From Myxococcales bacterium (GTDB lineage Bacteria > Myxococcota_A > Polyangia > Polyangiales > Polyangiaceae), in the NCBI GenBank assembly GCA_016706225.1, contig JADJKB010000003.1, positions 62,001-126,000 on the forward strand: DNA of 64,000 nt. The letters are read 5' to 3'. The position numbers and the translations under genes were made by a program. Of the stretch, positions 45,434 to 55,067 are shown in pieces (within the stretch, counting starts at the first letter, position 1; each line of letters begins with the position of its first letter). The notes under the pieces were generated by a model, which was not told the DNA's origin, did no database searches, and worked only from the letters and a program-made list of their open reading frames with translations.

Positions 45434-45854
45434 GACGCACTCCGGTCTGGTAGCGGCGCGAGCCGACGTGGTGTTCCCCAGGCGCGGGCAGCGTACCAGA
45501 TGCCATGGCAGCACCACAGCAGTATCTAACGGCACCGGGCCACCGCCCCCGACCCCGAACTTCGCGTTTCTGGCGCAAGTTCTCCTCGGGGCGTTCGTCT
45601 TGCGAATCGAGCCCCGCTTCCCTGGCCGCGCGCGTTTTCTGAAACTCCTCGGCCTCCGGCGTCAGGAGAAACGTCACGAGACCGTGCAGCTTCTCGACGG
45701 CAGCGCGGAGCTCGTCGAGCGTCACGCGAAGGTATTCGCACTGCACAAGAGCACGCCGCGCAAGACGCTCGACGATCTTCGCGAGCGCCGCGACGCACGC
45801 TGACGCTGCGTCACATTCGGTCGCGATCACCGCGTCGTTTTCTCCCTGAAGCAC
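45351..45854 (-). CDS. Hypothetical helical protein, possibly decayed
   Basis: The first 100 codons of this frame encode an Ala/Leu/Glu-rich helical sequence (VAALAKIVERLARRALVQCE, LRVTLDELRAAVEKLHGLVT, ending ENLRQKREVRG) with protein-like composition. The last 60 codons look non-coding and overlap the start of the next lipoprotein gene. It might be a small gene whose 3' end was lost. The other explanation is that the 45434-45878 interval is a non-coding leader of the Rhs gene. I do not recognise the sequence. Confidence 0.33.
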   Translation of the reverse strand: MLQGENDAVIATECDAASACVAALAKIVERLARRALVQCEYLRVTLDELRAAVEKLHGLVTFLLTPEAEEFQKTRAAREAGLDSQDERPEENLRQKREVRGRGRWPGAVRYCCGAAMASGTLPAPGEHHVGSRRYQTGVRHEVQILPTDDRLGPRGVRRLRRAGVRR

Positions 45855-45878
45855 ATCTGCGACGTCAGCCCCGGCCCA

Positions 45879-48800
45879 GTGCTTGCTGACGATGCCGAGG
45901 CCGTCGTGGGCCAGAACGTGACGGTCAACGGCACGGTCAGTGCGAACCGCGTGCGGATCAAGCAGGGCGGCTCGGTGAACGGGGACGTGCGCACCAACAC
46001 CTTGGTCAACAACGGGAACATCAGCGGGGCCACGGTCACGCCGCTCGCACTGCCTCTGTCGATCACGGTTCCGCCTTTCCCGACGTTCAGCGCGGGAACG
46101 ACCGCGGTAACACTGGAGCAGCGCGAGGATTTGACACTCGCCGCCGGGAGCTACGGCGACGTCTTGCTGAAGGCAGGCACGACTGCCGACCCGACAGTGC
46201 TCACGCTGAGCGGTGGCATCTACAACCTCGGCGGGCTCAACCTGGGCGACAAGAGCCGAGTGGAGTGCGCGGCAGCTTGTGAGATCCGAATAAAGAACCG
46301 TCTCGAGCCCGGGCAGGGCGCGTTCATCGGACCGGCGGCGGGATCAGAGATCGGTGCACCCGATATTCAGATCTTCGTCGAGGGCGTCAACGGCTCGAGC
46401 GGGAACCTCGGCGGTACGCCCAAGGCCGCCGCGATCGGATTCGACAACGTGCTGCAAGCCAGGTTGCTAGTGCCCAACGGAACACTCTGGCTCAAGGCCG
46501 GAACCGTCGCGACCGGAGTCTTCGTCGCACGCGATGTCTCTGTGGGCGAAGGCGTCTCGCTGACCAAGGACGTGACGACGCCGTGTGCCGGCGATCCCAA
46601 CGATGGCAACCCATGCACCGCCGACTCCTGCGATCCCGGCACCGGACAGGTGCACCATGACCCGCTTCCGGCCGGATCGAGCTGCGCCAACGCGACCGTT
46701 TGTGACGGTGCCGAGACCTGTAACGGTGCCGGGACCTGCCAACCCGGTACTCCGGTGGTCTGCACCGCGTCCGATCAGTGTCACGACGCTGGTACTTGCA
46801 ACCCGGCGACCGGCGCTTGCTCCAATCCCCAGAAAGCGAATGGAGCGAGCTGTAACGATGGGAACGGCTGCACGCAGAGCGACAGTTGTCAGTCCGGCAC
46901 CTGCACCGGCGCGAACCCCGTCGTCTGCACCGCGAGCGACCAGTGCCACACCGCCGGCACGTGCAACCCGAGCACCGGGGCCTGCACCAACCCCGCGAAG
47001 GCCGACGGCTCCTCCTGCGACGACTCCAACGCCTGTACCCAGACCGACACGTGCCAGGCCGGCACGTGCGCCGGTGGCAATCCGAAGGTCTGCACCGCGA
47101 GCGATCAGTGCCACGACCCGGGAACCTGCGCGCCTGCAACGGGGGTTTGTTCCAACCCCTCGAAGGCCGATGGCGCGAGCTGCGATGACGGGAACGGTTG
47201 CACGCAGACGGACACTTGCCAGACCGGCGCCTGCGCGGGCGGCAGCCCGGTGGTCTGCACCGCGTCCGACCAGTGTCATGTCGCCGGCACTTGTGCATCC
47301 GCCACTGGGGTTTGCTCGAACCCCAACAAGGCCAACGGCTCGAGCTGCGACGACGCGAACGCTTGCACGACCGGCGAGAGTTGCTCCGGTGGAGCGTGCA
47401 CCGGCGGCACGACTGTCGCCACGGATGACGGAAACCCCTGCACCGCCGACGCTTGCGATCCAAGCGGTGGCGTCACGCACACGCCGGTTGCGGCCGGGAC
47501 GTCGTGCGGCGATTCGAATGTCTGCAACGGCGCTGAGACGTGTGACGCGGCAGGGGCCTGCCAAGCGGGGACGCCTCCTTCGGTCGACGACGGCAATCCG
47601 TGCACCACCGACGCTTGCGATCCGCAGGCGGGAGTCACCCACACGCCCGTGACCGCGGGCGCGTCATGCGCGGATGGGGATCTGTGCAACGGCGACGAGA
47701 TCTGCGACGCGGCGGGGACTTGTCAGCCCGGCACGCCGCTAGGCATCGACGACGGCGACGCATGCACGGCGGACCTCTGCGACCCGGGCACAGGAGGAGT
47801 AACCCATCCGCCGGCACCGGCCGGGACGCCGTGCAACGCTGACGCATGCACGATCGGAGCCTTGTGCGACGCGGCCGGGGCGTGTTTGGGAGGGACTCCG
47901 ATCTCCGTCGATGACGGAGACGCCTGCACGATCGATCTTTGTGACCCGGTGACAGGCCCACGTCATGTTGGATGCTCGCCGCTGGACCGCACGGTGTCCA
48001 CGAATGTCCTCGACTCGATGAGCTGGATCTTCTCCGGGACGAACCCGGTGCAATCGGGCGTCGCGCCTGGCACGATCGACGCGCGGCGGGCCGCTGTGGT
48101 CCATGGCGAGGTCCGAGACCGGGCAGGCGCGCCGCTGCAGGGCGTCGCGGTGAGCATCCAAGGCCACCCGGAGTTTGGGCAGACACTCACCGACTCGAAC
48201 GGTGGCTTCGATCTGGTCGTGAACGGTGGTGGCGAGCTGCTGGTCTCGTTCTCGAAAGCTGGCTTCCTGCCTGCGCATCGGCCCATCCGCGTGCAGTGGG
48301 GCGAGATCGGCCGAGTCTCGGACTTGGTACTCGTTTCGCACGACCCGGTGGTCACGGAAGTCGACCTCACTTCTCCGGTGGCGTTTCAGGTGGCGCGAGG
48401 CAGCGTCGTAGCTGACGGCAACGGCGCTCGCCAAGCGACGATGCTGTTTCCCACCGGCACCTCGGCGGTGCTGGTGATGCCCGATGGGACCACCACGCCC
48501 CTGACCTCGTTGCACATGCGAGCGACGGAGTACACGGTCGGGGCGAACGGCCCAAAGGCGATGCCAGCACCGCTTCCGTCGACGAGCGTGTACACCTACG
48601 CGGTCGAGCTCTCGGCGGACGAGGCGATCACCGCTGGAGCGGCGAGCGTCAGCTTTGACCAGCCGATTGTCGTCTACGTCGACAACTTCCTTGGCATCGC
48701 GGCAGGCAAAGTCCTTCCTGTCGGCACGTACAATCGCGGGCTGGGTCATTGGGTGGCCGAGCCCAGCGGTTTCGTGCTTCGCATTCTGTCAGTTTCCGGC

Positions 48801-51800
48801 GGAGCGGCCGTGATCGACGCGACCGGAGACGGTCTCCCCGACACCGGCCCGGAGCTCGCCGCGCGGGGCATCACGTCGGCGGAGCTTGCGGAGCTCGGCT
48901 CGCTCTACTCAGCTGGAAGCAGCGTGTGGCGGTTGACGTTGCCACACCTCACAGCGGTGGATTGCAACTACCCCGGGAAGAAGCCCAGCAGCCCGCCTCC
49001 GCCTCCTCCGAAGTGGCCAGGCGGGGGTGGCAACGGCGGGACCTCCGGTAATGGCGGCACTGCTGGTACCGGAGGCTCGGGCGGCTCCGGTGGGTCCGGC
49101 GGCTCGGGCGGCACCGGCGGCTCGGGCGGCACCGGCGGCTCGGGCGGCACCGGCGGCTCGGGCGGCACCGGCGGCTCGGGCGGCACCGGCGGCTCGGGTG
49201 GCACCGGTGGCTCGGGTGGCACGGGCGGCTCAGGCGATACCGGAGGCACGGGCGGTTCAGGCGATACCGGCGGTTCGGGCGGTTCAGGCGATACCGGCGG
49301 TTCGGGCAACACCAGTGGAAATGCGGGGTCCGGCAACACCGGCGGATCCGGTAACACCGGCGGCTGGGGTCCGCAGCCGGGTCCGACTCCAGATCCCAAC
49401 GACCCCTGCGGACAGGGAGGGGCCTCGACACTCGAGTGCCAGAGCCAAGTTCTGCAGGAGAGCGTTCCGCTGGCGGGCACTCCGTTCGAACTCGTCTACT
49501 CGAGCGACCGCACGTTCGGACGCCGGAACTCCCGCGCTCTAAACGTGCTGTTGAGTGGCCCATCGGTGCCGCCCGATCTGAAGCGCATCGACCTGGAGAT
49601 CAGCGTTGCCGGTCAGGTCACTCGTCAGAGTTTCTCGCCGTTGCCGAATCAGGACTTCCAGTTCGTGTGGGACGGGCGGGATGCGTTCGGGCGTCTGACG
49701 CAGGGCAGGCAGCCTGCACAAGTCACCCTCGATTGGGTATTCGACGCGATCTACGAAGAGGGCAGTTCCTTCGCCGACTACGGCACGGGGGTCACTTTGG
49801 ATTTCAACGCGAGCCGCGCCGAAATCAGCTCGCGACGGGTCTTCGGCGGTCCGCTCGGTCCGTGGGACTCGAAGCCCATGGGTCTAGCTGGCTGGTCCAT
49901 CAGCGCGCACCACGGCTACGACCCAGTGGGGCAAGTCCTGTTCAAGGGTGATGGCACGCGCCGAAGCGCCCCGGACCTGCCGGCAGTGATCGCAAACGTG
50001 CTCAGCTTGGCCGGGGTGGGCATTGCCACAAACGTTGCCATCGCGGGTGATGGCACTGTGTACGCTTCCGACATTTCGGCGCAGGTCATCTGGCGCATTC
50101 CGACGAGCGGTCCGATTACCATCAAGGCCGGCACGCAGAATCTCGCGGGCTACACGGGGGACGGAGGGCTCGCCACGAGCGCGCGGCTCAACGGTCCCCG
50201 TGGCCTGGCCCTGGCTCCAGATGGAACCCTCTACATAGCGGACCGGACCAACCACGTCGTGCGCAAGGTCGCCCCGAACGGGATCATCACCACGGTGGCG
50301 GGCACTGGGATCTCCGGCTTCACTGGGGATCAGGGCCTAGCGACATCGGCCCGGTTGAGCGGGCCGACGGGGGTCGCGCTGGGGCCGGACGGAGCCTTGT
50401 TCATCGCGGACTACAACAACGGACGTGTGCGCCGGGTCGGCGCAGACGGCAAGATCGCGACCAAGGTAGGAAACGGCGGAGGCGGCAGCTCGACGGTCAA
50501 CGACGTGCGCGCGACGACTGCAGTCGTGTGGCCGCAGGGCATCGCGTTCAGCCGAACTGGTGACCTGTACATCGCGGACAACATCGTCGGACAGGTGCGC
50601 TACGTCGATAGCGCGGGCTTCATTCATCGCCTGGGCGGCTGCCTCGTGTCCGGGTGTCCTTCGACGGACGGCATGGTCGCCGTGGACGCGGCCATGCTTC
50701 CGACCTCCGTCCTGCCGCTGGACGACGGGACAATCGTCTACACCGACGGAGGCGGTCGCCCAACGGTTCGAGCCATCACCCCCGAGGGCAACATCCGAAC
50801 CTTCGCGGGGACCTTCACCGGAACCGGGATCCCAGCCGTTGAAGGCACTCCGGGCCGCCTGGCCACCATCGGCGCGCAGGACGTCGCGCTGGCACCCGAT
50901 GGTACTCTTGTCGTTGCCAGCGGTGGTGCTCCCACGAACAACGTCTGGCGTCTCGCACCGCCGCTCCCCAAGCTCGGCGGCGTCGGAGGCACGGGCTACG
51001 CAGTCGCCGGCGCTGATGCCGGGGAGGTCTACACCTTTGACTCGCGCGGCCGACACCTCGAAACCCGCGACGCCCGCACGGGAGCCACGCGTCTGACGTT
51101 TGGGTACGACAGTGCGGGGCGGCTGGCATCGATCTCCGACGCCGACGGCAACATCACGACCATCGCGCATGATTCGGCAGGAAATCCCGTGCAAGTCACT
51201 GGGCCCTACGGGCATGTGACCTCGCTCGACGTGGACGCGAATGGCTATCTCTCCAGCATCGTCAGCCCTGCGAACGAGGTTGTCAGCGCGAGCTACACGG
51301 CCGATGGCCTGATGACGTCGTTCACCGACGCGCGCAGCAACACCAGCGCGATGACCTATGATGTCCTCGGGCGTGTTGTCTCCGACGCCAACGCCGCGTC
51401 TGGGGTTTTCGCTTTCGACCGCGCTGGTGACTACTCCGGCTACAGCTCATTCAAATCCACGGCGCTCGGCCGCACGACGACCTACGACGTGGACCTGCTC
51501 GCGACCGGGGGCGAGCTTCGGACCAACACGTTCCCTGACGGCACCGTGTCGACGCAGCTCCACCCTCTCAACGGCACGGAGACGATCACGACGCCCGACG
51601 GCACCGTGTACACGATGACGGAGAAACCCGATCCCAGGTTCGGGCTCAACGCGCCGGTCGTCACGCGAACAACGCGCACGCCGAGTGGCCTTCTGCGCAC
51701 CGAGACGTTGACCCGGACGGTCACCGGCACCAGCCCCAGCGACCCCTTCGCATTCACGCTGCAAACGGATCTCGTGAACGTCAACGGACGTATCACGCGC

Positions 51801-53939
51801 ACCGAATTCGACAAGCCCACGCGAACAACGACGATCACGAGCCCGGCCAGCCGAGTCACGAAGACGTTTCACGACCCGCAGATGCGAGTCACGCGCCGAG
51901 AGGTCACGGGCATCACCCCCGTCGACTTCGTCTACGATTCGCGGGGCAGGCTCGCGACGGTGACGCAGGGTCCGCGCACGCGGAGCACGACCTATTTCAA
52001 CACCGCCGACGCCCGCAACGGCTACGTGCAGTGGGTCACGAACGCCCTCAGCCAGACCACCAGCTTCTCGCCTGACGCGACAGGTCGTGTCCTGCAACAG
52101 CTCGACCCCGACGGTGCGCTGACCAGCTTCTCCTGGGACGGCAACAGCAACCTGACCAGCGTGACCCCGCCCGGCCAACCGGCTCACGGCCAGTCCTTTA
52201 CTCCCGTAGACTTGCTCTCGGCCTACACGCCGCCGAGCGTGCCGGGAGTGCCGGCCCCGGCTACACTGTTCGCGTACAACGTGGACAAGCAGCTGACGCA
52301 GACAACGAGACCCGACGGCTTGCTCGTGGGCAGGACCTACGACGCGGCGGGCAAGCTCGACTTGCTCACGACACCCACCGGCAACGTGGACTACGACTAC
52401 TTCGGGCTGACGCCTTGCCCTAGCTGCGCACCGGGACGACTTCAGCGCATCACCGATCCGAGCGGCGTGGTTCTCGATCACAGCTACGATGGGATCCTGC
52501 TTAAGAGCCTGACGTGGTCGGGCCCTGTCGCCGGCAGCGTGACTTTCGGCCACGACGCGAGCTTCCGGGTCACCAGCGAAACGGTGACGGTGGGCGCGAC
52601 GACCTCCCCGGTGGCCTTCGGCTACGACAACGACGACATCCTGATCTGCGCGTCGCCCAGTTCGTGTTCGCCGGGCGGAACGGACGCGCTGAAGCTCACG
52701 CTGAACGCTGGCAACGGCCTCGTCACCGGGAGCACGCACGGCGTGGTCGCCGATACGCTGACGTACAACGTGTTCGGGGAGCTCGCGAGCTACACGGGCA
52801 AGGTGGGGGCGACGAACGTATTCAGCGAGGTCGTCGACACGGCCAGCAACCCGCGCGACGCCCTCGGGCGCATCGTGCAGCGCGTCGAGGCCAACGGAGG
52901 CGCGAGCACGACGTGGCGATACTCGTATGATCTTCGCGGGCGGCTCATCGACGTGCAGAAGGATGGATCGCTGTTCGAGCACTTCGACTACGATCCGAAC
53001 GGGAATCGCACGCTGCTGACGACGCCGACCGGGACCACGGCCGGCGTGTACGACGCCCAGGATCGGCTGCTGAGCTACGGTGGCACGAGCTACACGTACA
53101 CCGCCAACGGGGAGCTGCGAACGAAGACCGACTCATCCGGCACGACGACGTACACCTTCGACGTGCGCGGGAACTTGGTGCAGGTCGACCTGCCGAGCGG
53201 CGACGTGATCCAGTACCTCGTCGACGGTCAAGATCGACGCGTCGGCAAGAAGAAGAACGGCGTGCTCGAGAAGGCGTGGCTCTACCGGGATCAGCTCAAC
53301 CCGGTGGCGGAGCTGGATGGGGCCGGCAACCTGGTGGCGAGGTTTGTCTACGGGTCGAAGAGCAACGTGCCGGAGTACATGGTGCGGGGCGGCGTCACGT
53401 ACCGGGTGCTCTCGGATCACCTCGGCTCGCCGCGCGCGCTCGTGAACGTCGCGAATGGCGCAGTGGCCTGGCGCGCGGACTTCGATGCGTGGGGCAATCG
53501 CACCGTGCAGTCGGGAACGGCTGATTTCCTGCCGTTTGGCTTCGCGGGAGGGATGCTCGATGCGGAGACCGGGCTGACCCGGTTTGGTGCGAGGGATTAC
53601 GACCCGATGGTGGGGAGGTGGACGGGGAAGGATCCGGGCAGCTGGGAAACGAACAACGGAAATTCATATGCTTACGTCGACAATGACCCGGTTTCCTACC
53701 AAGATCCGACTGGCTTCGGCCCTGGATGCAAAGCTTGCAAACATGATGCGTATGGCTGGGTGCTTAAGTGCGGCGGGAAGTGCAACTCGAAGTACCCGTA
53801 TGGAAGTATTTTCCGCAGCATCTGCCAGGAGGGCTGTTCCACTGCTTATTCCGGACTTCTCGGCTCCTGCTATGTGCTCTGCGTGACCGAGGATGCCGCG
53901 GACGCCTGCAAGGCGGCCAAGAAGAAGTACTTCCCGTAG
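45879..53939 (+). CDS. Giant Rhs/YD-repeat protein with a Cys-rich C-terminal tip
   Basis: The 2,686-residue product has these parts in order. Residues 1-235 are a strand-rich, possibly beta-helical region (GQNVTVNGTVSANRVRIKQG). Residues 238-700 are tandem Cys modules (DDGNPCTADACDP type). Residues 740-820 are a carboxypeptidase-regulatory-like domain. A Gly/Ser/Thr linker (1048-1165) follows. After an Rhs entry region come NHL-type propeller blades (about 1355-1695) and YD repeats (1706-2510). The Rhs hallmark is DHLGSPRALVN near 2513, with GARDYDPMVGRW near 2571. The last 100 residues are a unique tip with nine Cys. The start GTG gives no signal peptide, and the frame stays open upstream to 45804, so the 5' end is uncertain. 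It should be a secreted or surface polymorphic effector. Confidence 0.85.
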   Translation: MLADDAEAVVGQNVTVNGTVSANRVRIKQGGSVNGDVRTNTLVNNGNISGATVTPLALPLSITVPPFPTFSAGTTAVTLEQREDLTLAAGSYGDVLLKAGTTADPTVLTLSGGIYNLGGLNLGDKSRVECAAACEIRIKNRLEPGQGAFIGPAAGSEIGAPDIQIFVEGVNGSSGNLGGTPKAAAIGFDNVLQARLLVPNGTLWLKAGTVATGVFVARDVSVGEGVSLTKDVTTPCAGDPNDGNPCTADSCDPGTGQVHHDPLPAGSSCANATVCDGAETCNGAGTCQPGTPVVCTASDQCHDAGTCNPATGACSNPQKANGASCNDGNGCTQSDSCQSGTCTGANPVVCTASDQCHTAGTCNPSTGACTNPAKADGSSCDDSNACTQTDTCQAGTCAGGNPKVCTASDQCHDPGTCAPATGVCSNPSKADGASCDDGNGCTQTDTCQTGACAGGSPVVCTASDQCHVAGTCASATGVCSNPNKANGSSCDDANACTTGESCSGGACTGGTTVATDDGNPCTADACDPSGGVTHTPVAAGTSCGDSNVCNGAETCDAAGACQAGTPPSVDDGNPCTTDACDPQAGVTHTPVTAGASCADGDLCNGDEICDAAGTCQPGTPLGIDDGDACTADLCDPGTGGVTHPPAPAGTPCNADACTIGALCDAAGACLGGTPISVDDGDACTIDLCDPVTGPRHVGCSPLDRTVSTNVLDSMSWIFSGTNPVQSGVAPGTIDARRAAVVHGEVRDRAGAPLQGVAVSIQGHPEFGQTLTDSNGGFDLVVNGGGELLVSFSKAGFLPAHRPIRVQWGEIGRVSDLVLVSHDPVVTEVDLTSPVAFQVARGSVVADGNGARQATMLFPTGTSAVLVMPDGTTTPLTSLHMRATEYTVGANGPKAMPAPLPSTSVYTYAVELSADEAITAGAASVSFDQPIVVYVDNFLGIAAGKVLPVGTYNRGLGHWVAEPSGFVLRILSVSGGAAVIDATGDGLPDTGPELAARGITSAELAELGSLYSAGSSVWRLTLPHLTAVDCNYPGKKPSSPPPPPPKWPGGGGNGGTSGNGGTAGTGGSGGSGGSGGSGGTGGSGGTGGSGGTGGSGGTGGSGGTGGSGGTGGSGGTGGSGDTGGTGGSGDTGGSGGSGDTGGSGNTSGNAGSGNTGGSGNTGGWGPQPGPTPDPNDPCGQGGASTLECQSQVLQESVPLAGTPFELVYSSDRTFGRRNSRALNVLLSGPSVPPDLKRIDLEISVAGQVTRQSFSPLPNQDFQFVWDGRDAFGRLTQGRQPAQVTLDWVFDAIYEEGSSFADYGTGVTLDFNASRAEISSRRVFGGPLGPWDSKPMGLAGWSISAHHGYDPVGQVLFKGDGTRRSAPDLPAVIANVLSLAGVGIATNVAIAGDGTVYASDISAQVIWRIPTSGPITIKAGTQNLAGYTGDGGLATSARLNGPRGLALAPDGTLYIADRTNHVVRKVAPNGIITTVAGTGISGFTGDQGLATSARLSGPTGVALGPDGALFIADYNNGRVRRVGADGKIATKVGNGGGGSSTVNDVRATTAVVWPQGIAFSRTGDLYIADNIVGQVRYVDSAGFIHRLGGCLVSGCPSTDGMVAVDAAMLPTSVLPLDDGTIVYTDGGGRPTVRAITPEGNIRTFAGTFTGTGIPAVEGTPGRLATIGAQDVALAPDGTLVVASGGAPTNNVWRLAPPLPKLGGVGGTGYAVAGADAGEVYTFDSRGRHLETRDARTGATRLTFGYDSAGRLASISDADGNITTIAHDSAGNPVQVTGPYGHVTSLDVDANGYLSSIVSPANEVVSASYTADGLMTSFTDARSNTSAMTYDVLGRVVSDANAASGVFAFDRAGDYSGYSSFKSTALGRTTTYDVDLLATGGELRTNTFPDGTVSTQLHPLNGTETITTPDGTVYTMTEKPDPRFGLNAPVVTRTTRTPSGLLRTETLTRTVTGTSPSDPFAFTLQTDLVNVNGRITRTEFDKPTRTTTITSPASRVTKTFHDPQMRVTRREVTGITPVDFVYDSRGRLATVTQGPRTRSTTYFNTADARNGYVQWVTNALSQTTSFSPDATGRVLQQLDPDGALTSFSWDGNSNLTSVTPPGQPAHGQSFTPVDLLSAYTPPSVPGVPAPATLFAYNVDKQLTQTTRPDGLLVGRTYDAAGKLDLLTTPTGNVDYDYFGLTPCPSCAPGRLQRITDPSGVVLDHSYDGILLKSLTWSGPVAGSVTFGHDASFRVTSETVTVGATTSPVAFGYDNDDILICASPSSCSPGGTDALKLTLNAGNGLVTGSTHGVVADTLTYNVFGELASYTGKVGATNVFSEVVDTASNPRDALGRIVQRVEANGGASTTWRYSYDLRGRLIDVQKDGSLFEHFDYDPNGNRTLLTTPTGTTAGVYDAQDRLLSYGGTSYTYTANGELRTKTDSSGTTTYTFDVRGNLVQVDLPSGDVIQYLVDGQDRRVGKKKNGVLEKAWLYRDQLNPVAELDGAGNLVARFVYGSKSNVPEYMVRGGVTYRVLSDHLGSPRALVNVANGAVAWRADFDAWGNRTVQSGTADFLPFGFAGGMLDAETGLTRFGARDYDPMVGRWTGKDPGSWETNNGNSYAYVDNDPVSYQDPTGFGPGCKACKHDAYGWVLKCGGKCNSKYPYGSIFRSICQEGCSTAYSGLLGSCYVLCVTEDAADACKAAKKKYFP
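49030..49372. repeat. Tandem repeats encoding a Gly-Gly-Ser/Thr linker
   Basis: Units close to GGCTCGGGCGGCACCGGC repeat, first nearly exactly and later with changes (GGTTCAGGCGATACCGG). They encode GGSGGTGG-type sequence that separates the Cys-rich region from the Rhs part. The same type of linker is found in several lipoproteins of the window. Confidence 0.85.
52109..53636 (+). repeat. Rhs core repeat, copy 1
   Basis: This segment of the giant Rhs gene recurs at 55949-57476 with a constant offset of 3,840 bases and no insertion or deletion visible. Identical stretches exceed 60 bases in places and other rows differ at a few positions. The copy starts abruptly at CGACGGTGCGCTGACCAG and ends at the AAGGATCCG just before the variable tip. 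Confidence 0.95.
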
Positions 53940-53943
53940 GCGG

Positions 53944-54489
53944 ATGCCGATGCCTCGCTACATAGCGTCGAGCGCCGGCCAAGCTCCCAAAGGAGTGGCC
54001 ATCGTCACGGTGTTTGTCGGCCTCGGTGCGGTTGCGATCGGTGCGATCGGTGCCGCGTACTTGCTTCAAATGGGCTGGGGTGGCACTGGGGGGATGGTCG
54101 GTCAATCTGTGCAACGATTGGGCAGGTTCTGGGCGCTCAGTGGCGATAGCGCGATGCTGTTCGCGGGATTGCAGTTGCTACGAAGGCGGACCGAGTGGCT
54201 GTCCATGGTTCCGGTGCTCTCTGGCGCGCAGCTAGTGATTTTTTTCGCTCTCCCAGCTGGGCTTTTCCTCGCCGGCTTGTCAGGTGGCGCGGAGCTGCTC
54301 AGCGACTTCGGAACCAGCCTGGTGGTTGTTGGCGCGCCGTTCGGAACGACATGGCATGCGGTGTTCGTGATCATCAGCGGGGTAGCGGCGCTCTGGGTGC
54401 GCGCGGCGCATCCGGAGGGCAGTACCCCGCACGCGCCTACGTCAAACGGCGACGATCATTGCACCGTCAGCGGCCACGACTCCGCGTGA
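53944..54489 (+). CDS. Small membrane protein after tip 1, candidate immunity protein
   Basis: The 181-residue product has four or five hydrophobic segments: GVAIVTVFVGLGAVAIGAIG, WLSMVPVLSGAQLVIFFALP, AGLFLAGLSGGAELL and WHAVFVIISGVAALWV. The start is ATG 53944 or 53950, 4-10 bases after the Rhs stop, so it is translated from the same message. I find no family match. A small membrane protein directly after a polymorphic tip is the position and type of an immunity protein against an envelope-acting effector. Two other tips in the window are followed by comparable genes. Confidence 0.6.
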   Translation: MPMPRYIASSAGQAPKGVAIVTVFVGLGAVAIGAIGAAYLLQMGWGGTGGMVGQSVQRLGRFWALSGDSAMLFAGLQLLRRRTEWLSMVPVLSGAQLVIFFALPAGLFLAGLSGGAELLSDFGTSLVVVGAPFGTTWHAVFVIISGVAALWVRAAHPEGSTPHAPTSNGDDHCTVSGHDSA

Positions 54490-54561
54490 GGTGGCGCTCA
54501 CGGTTTGGTCGCGAGCCGCGGCTACAGCTCGAACCCCTCGTCCACGGCATGGTCGAACAGC

Positions 54562-55067
54562 TGTTGCCGGCCGAATTTACGTCGTAGAGAAATCCAAAAC
54601 TGACGTCGTAGAGAATTTCGAAAAAGCTCGTGCTGGCATCGTAATTCGCGACCGGGATGGTCGCAGTTCTCCGGGCTCGAAACGACCAACGCCGTCGTAG
54701 CGCTGGTGGGCACCACGACGGCGCTGGCCGCGTGCAGCGAAGTCGCTACTGCGGCAGATCGACCTCCTTGCGCCAGTGTGGCTGGAGCAAAACGCGGTTG
54801 ATTTGCTTCAGGTCGACGGTTTTGGTGCGGTCGCGCACGGCCTCGAGCGGGGCGCTCAGGCATAGGTTCTCGCGCGGCGGAGCACGCCTTCGGACGAGCG
54901 GACGATGAGGCTGAGCGAGTCGTCGGTGAAGGTCGAGTGGGCGACCGCCACCTTGTCGAACTCGGCGCGGATGAAGTCGGCCACGCTGTCGGGGGCGAGC
55001 TTCTGCATCAGGAGCGAGTAGGTGACGCCGTTCTTGATGTCTTCGTTGACGGTGAGGCCCAGGCGGC
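54562..55067. mobile_element. Transposon end scar A with a 3' fragment of the ATPase gene
   Basis: The scar begins with TGTTGCCGGCC and contains repeated ACGTCGTA motifs. It continues with sequence closely matching the distal part of the TniB-like gene of the element at 58850-61960 (minus strand, to KQINRVLLQPHWRK and the stop after DLPQ). It stops at GGCGGCT, where it joins the end of the DUF559 gene. Only about the last third of the ATPase is present, so it is non-functional. The identical junction occurs in scar B. Confidence 0.8.

Noticed and set aside
43334..45535. One continuous 733-residue minus-strand frame
   Set aside because: It contains two lipoprotein signal peptides, and an Arg/Pro-rich stretch between them is the out-of-frame reading of an Asp-Ala-Thr-Thr repeat; it is a frameshift fusion of two genes.
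51447..52982. A 511-codon minus-strand frame in the Rhs gene (with a related one at 55818-56822)
   Set aside because: Antisense of the YD repeats; both frames are similar to each other only because the sense strand is duplicated.
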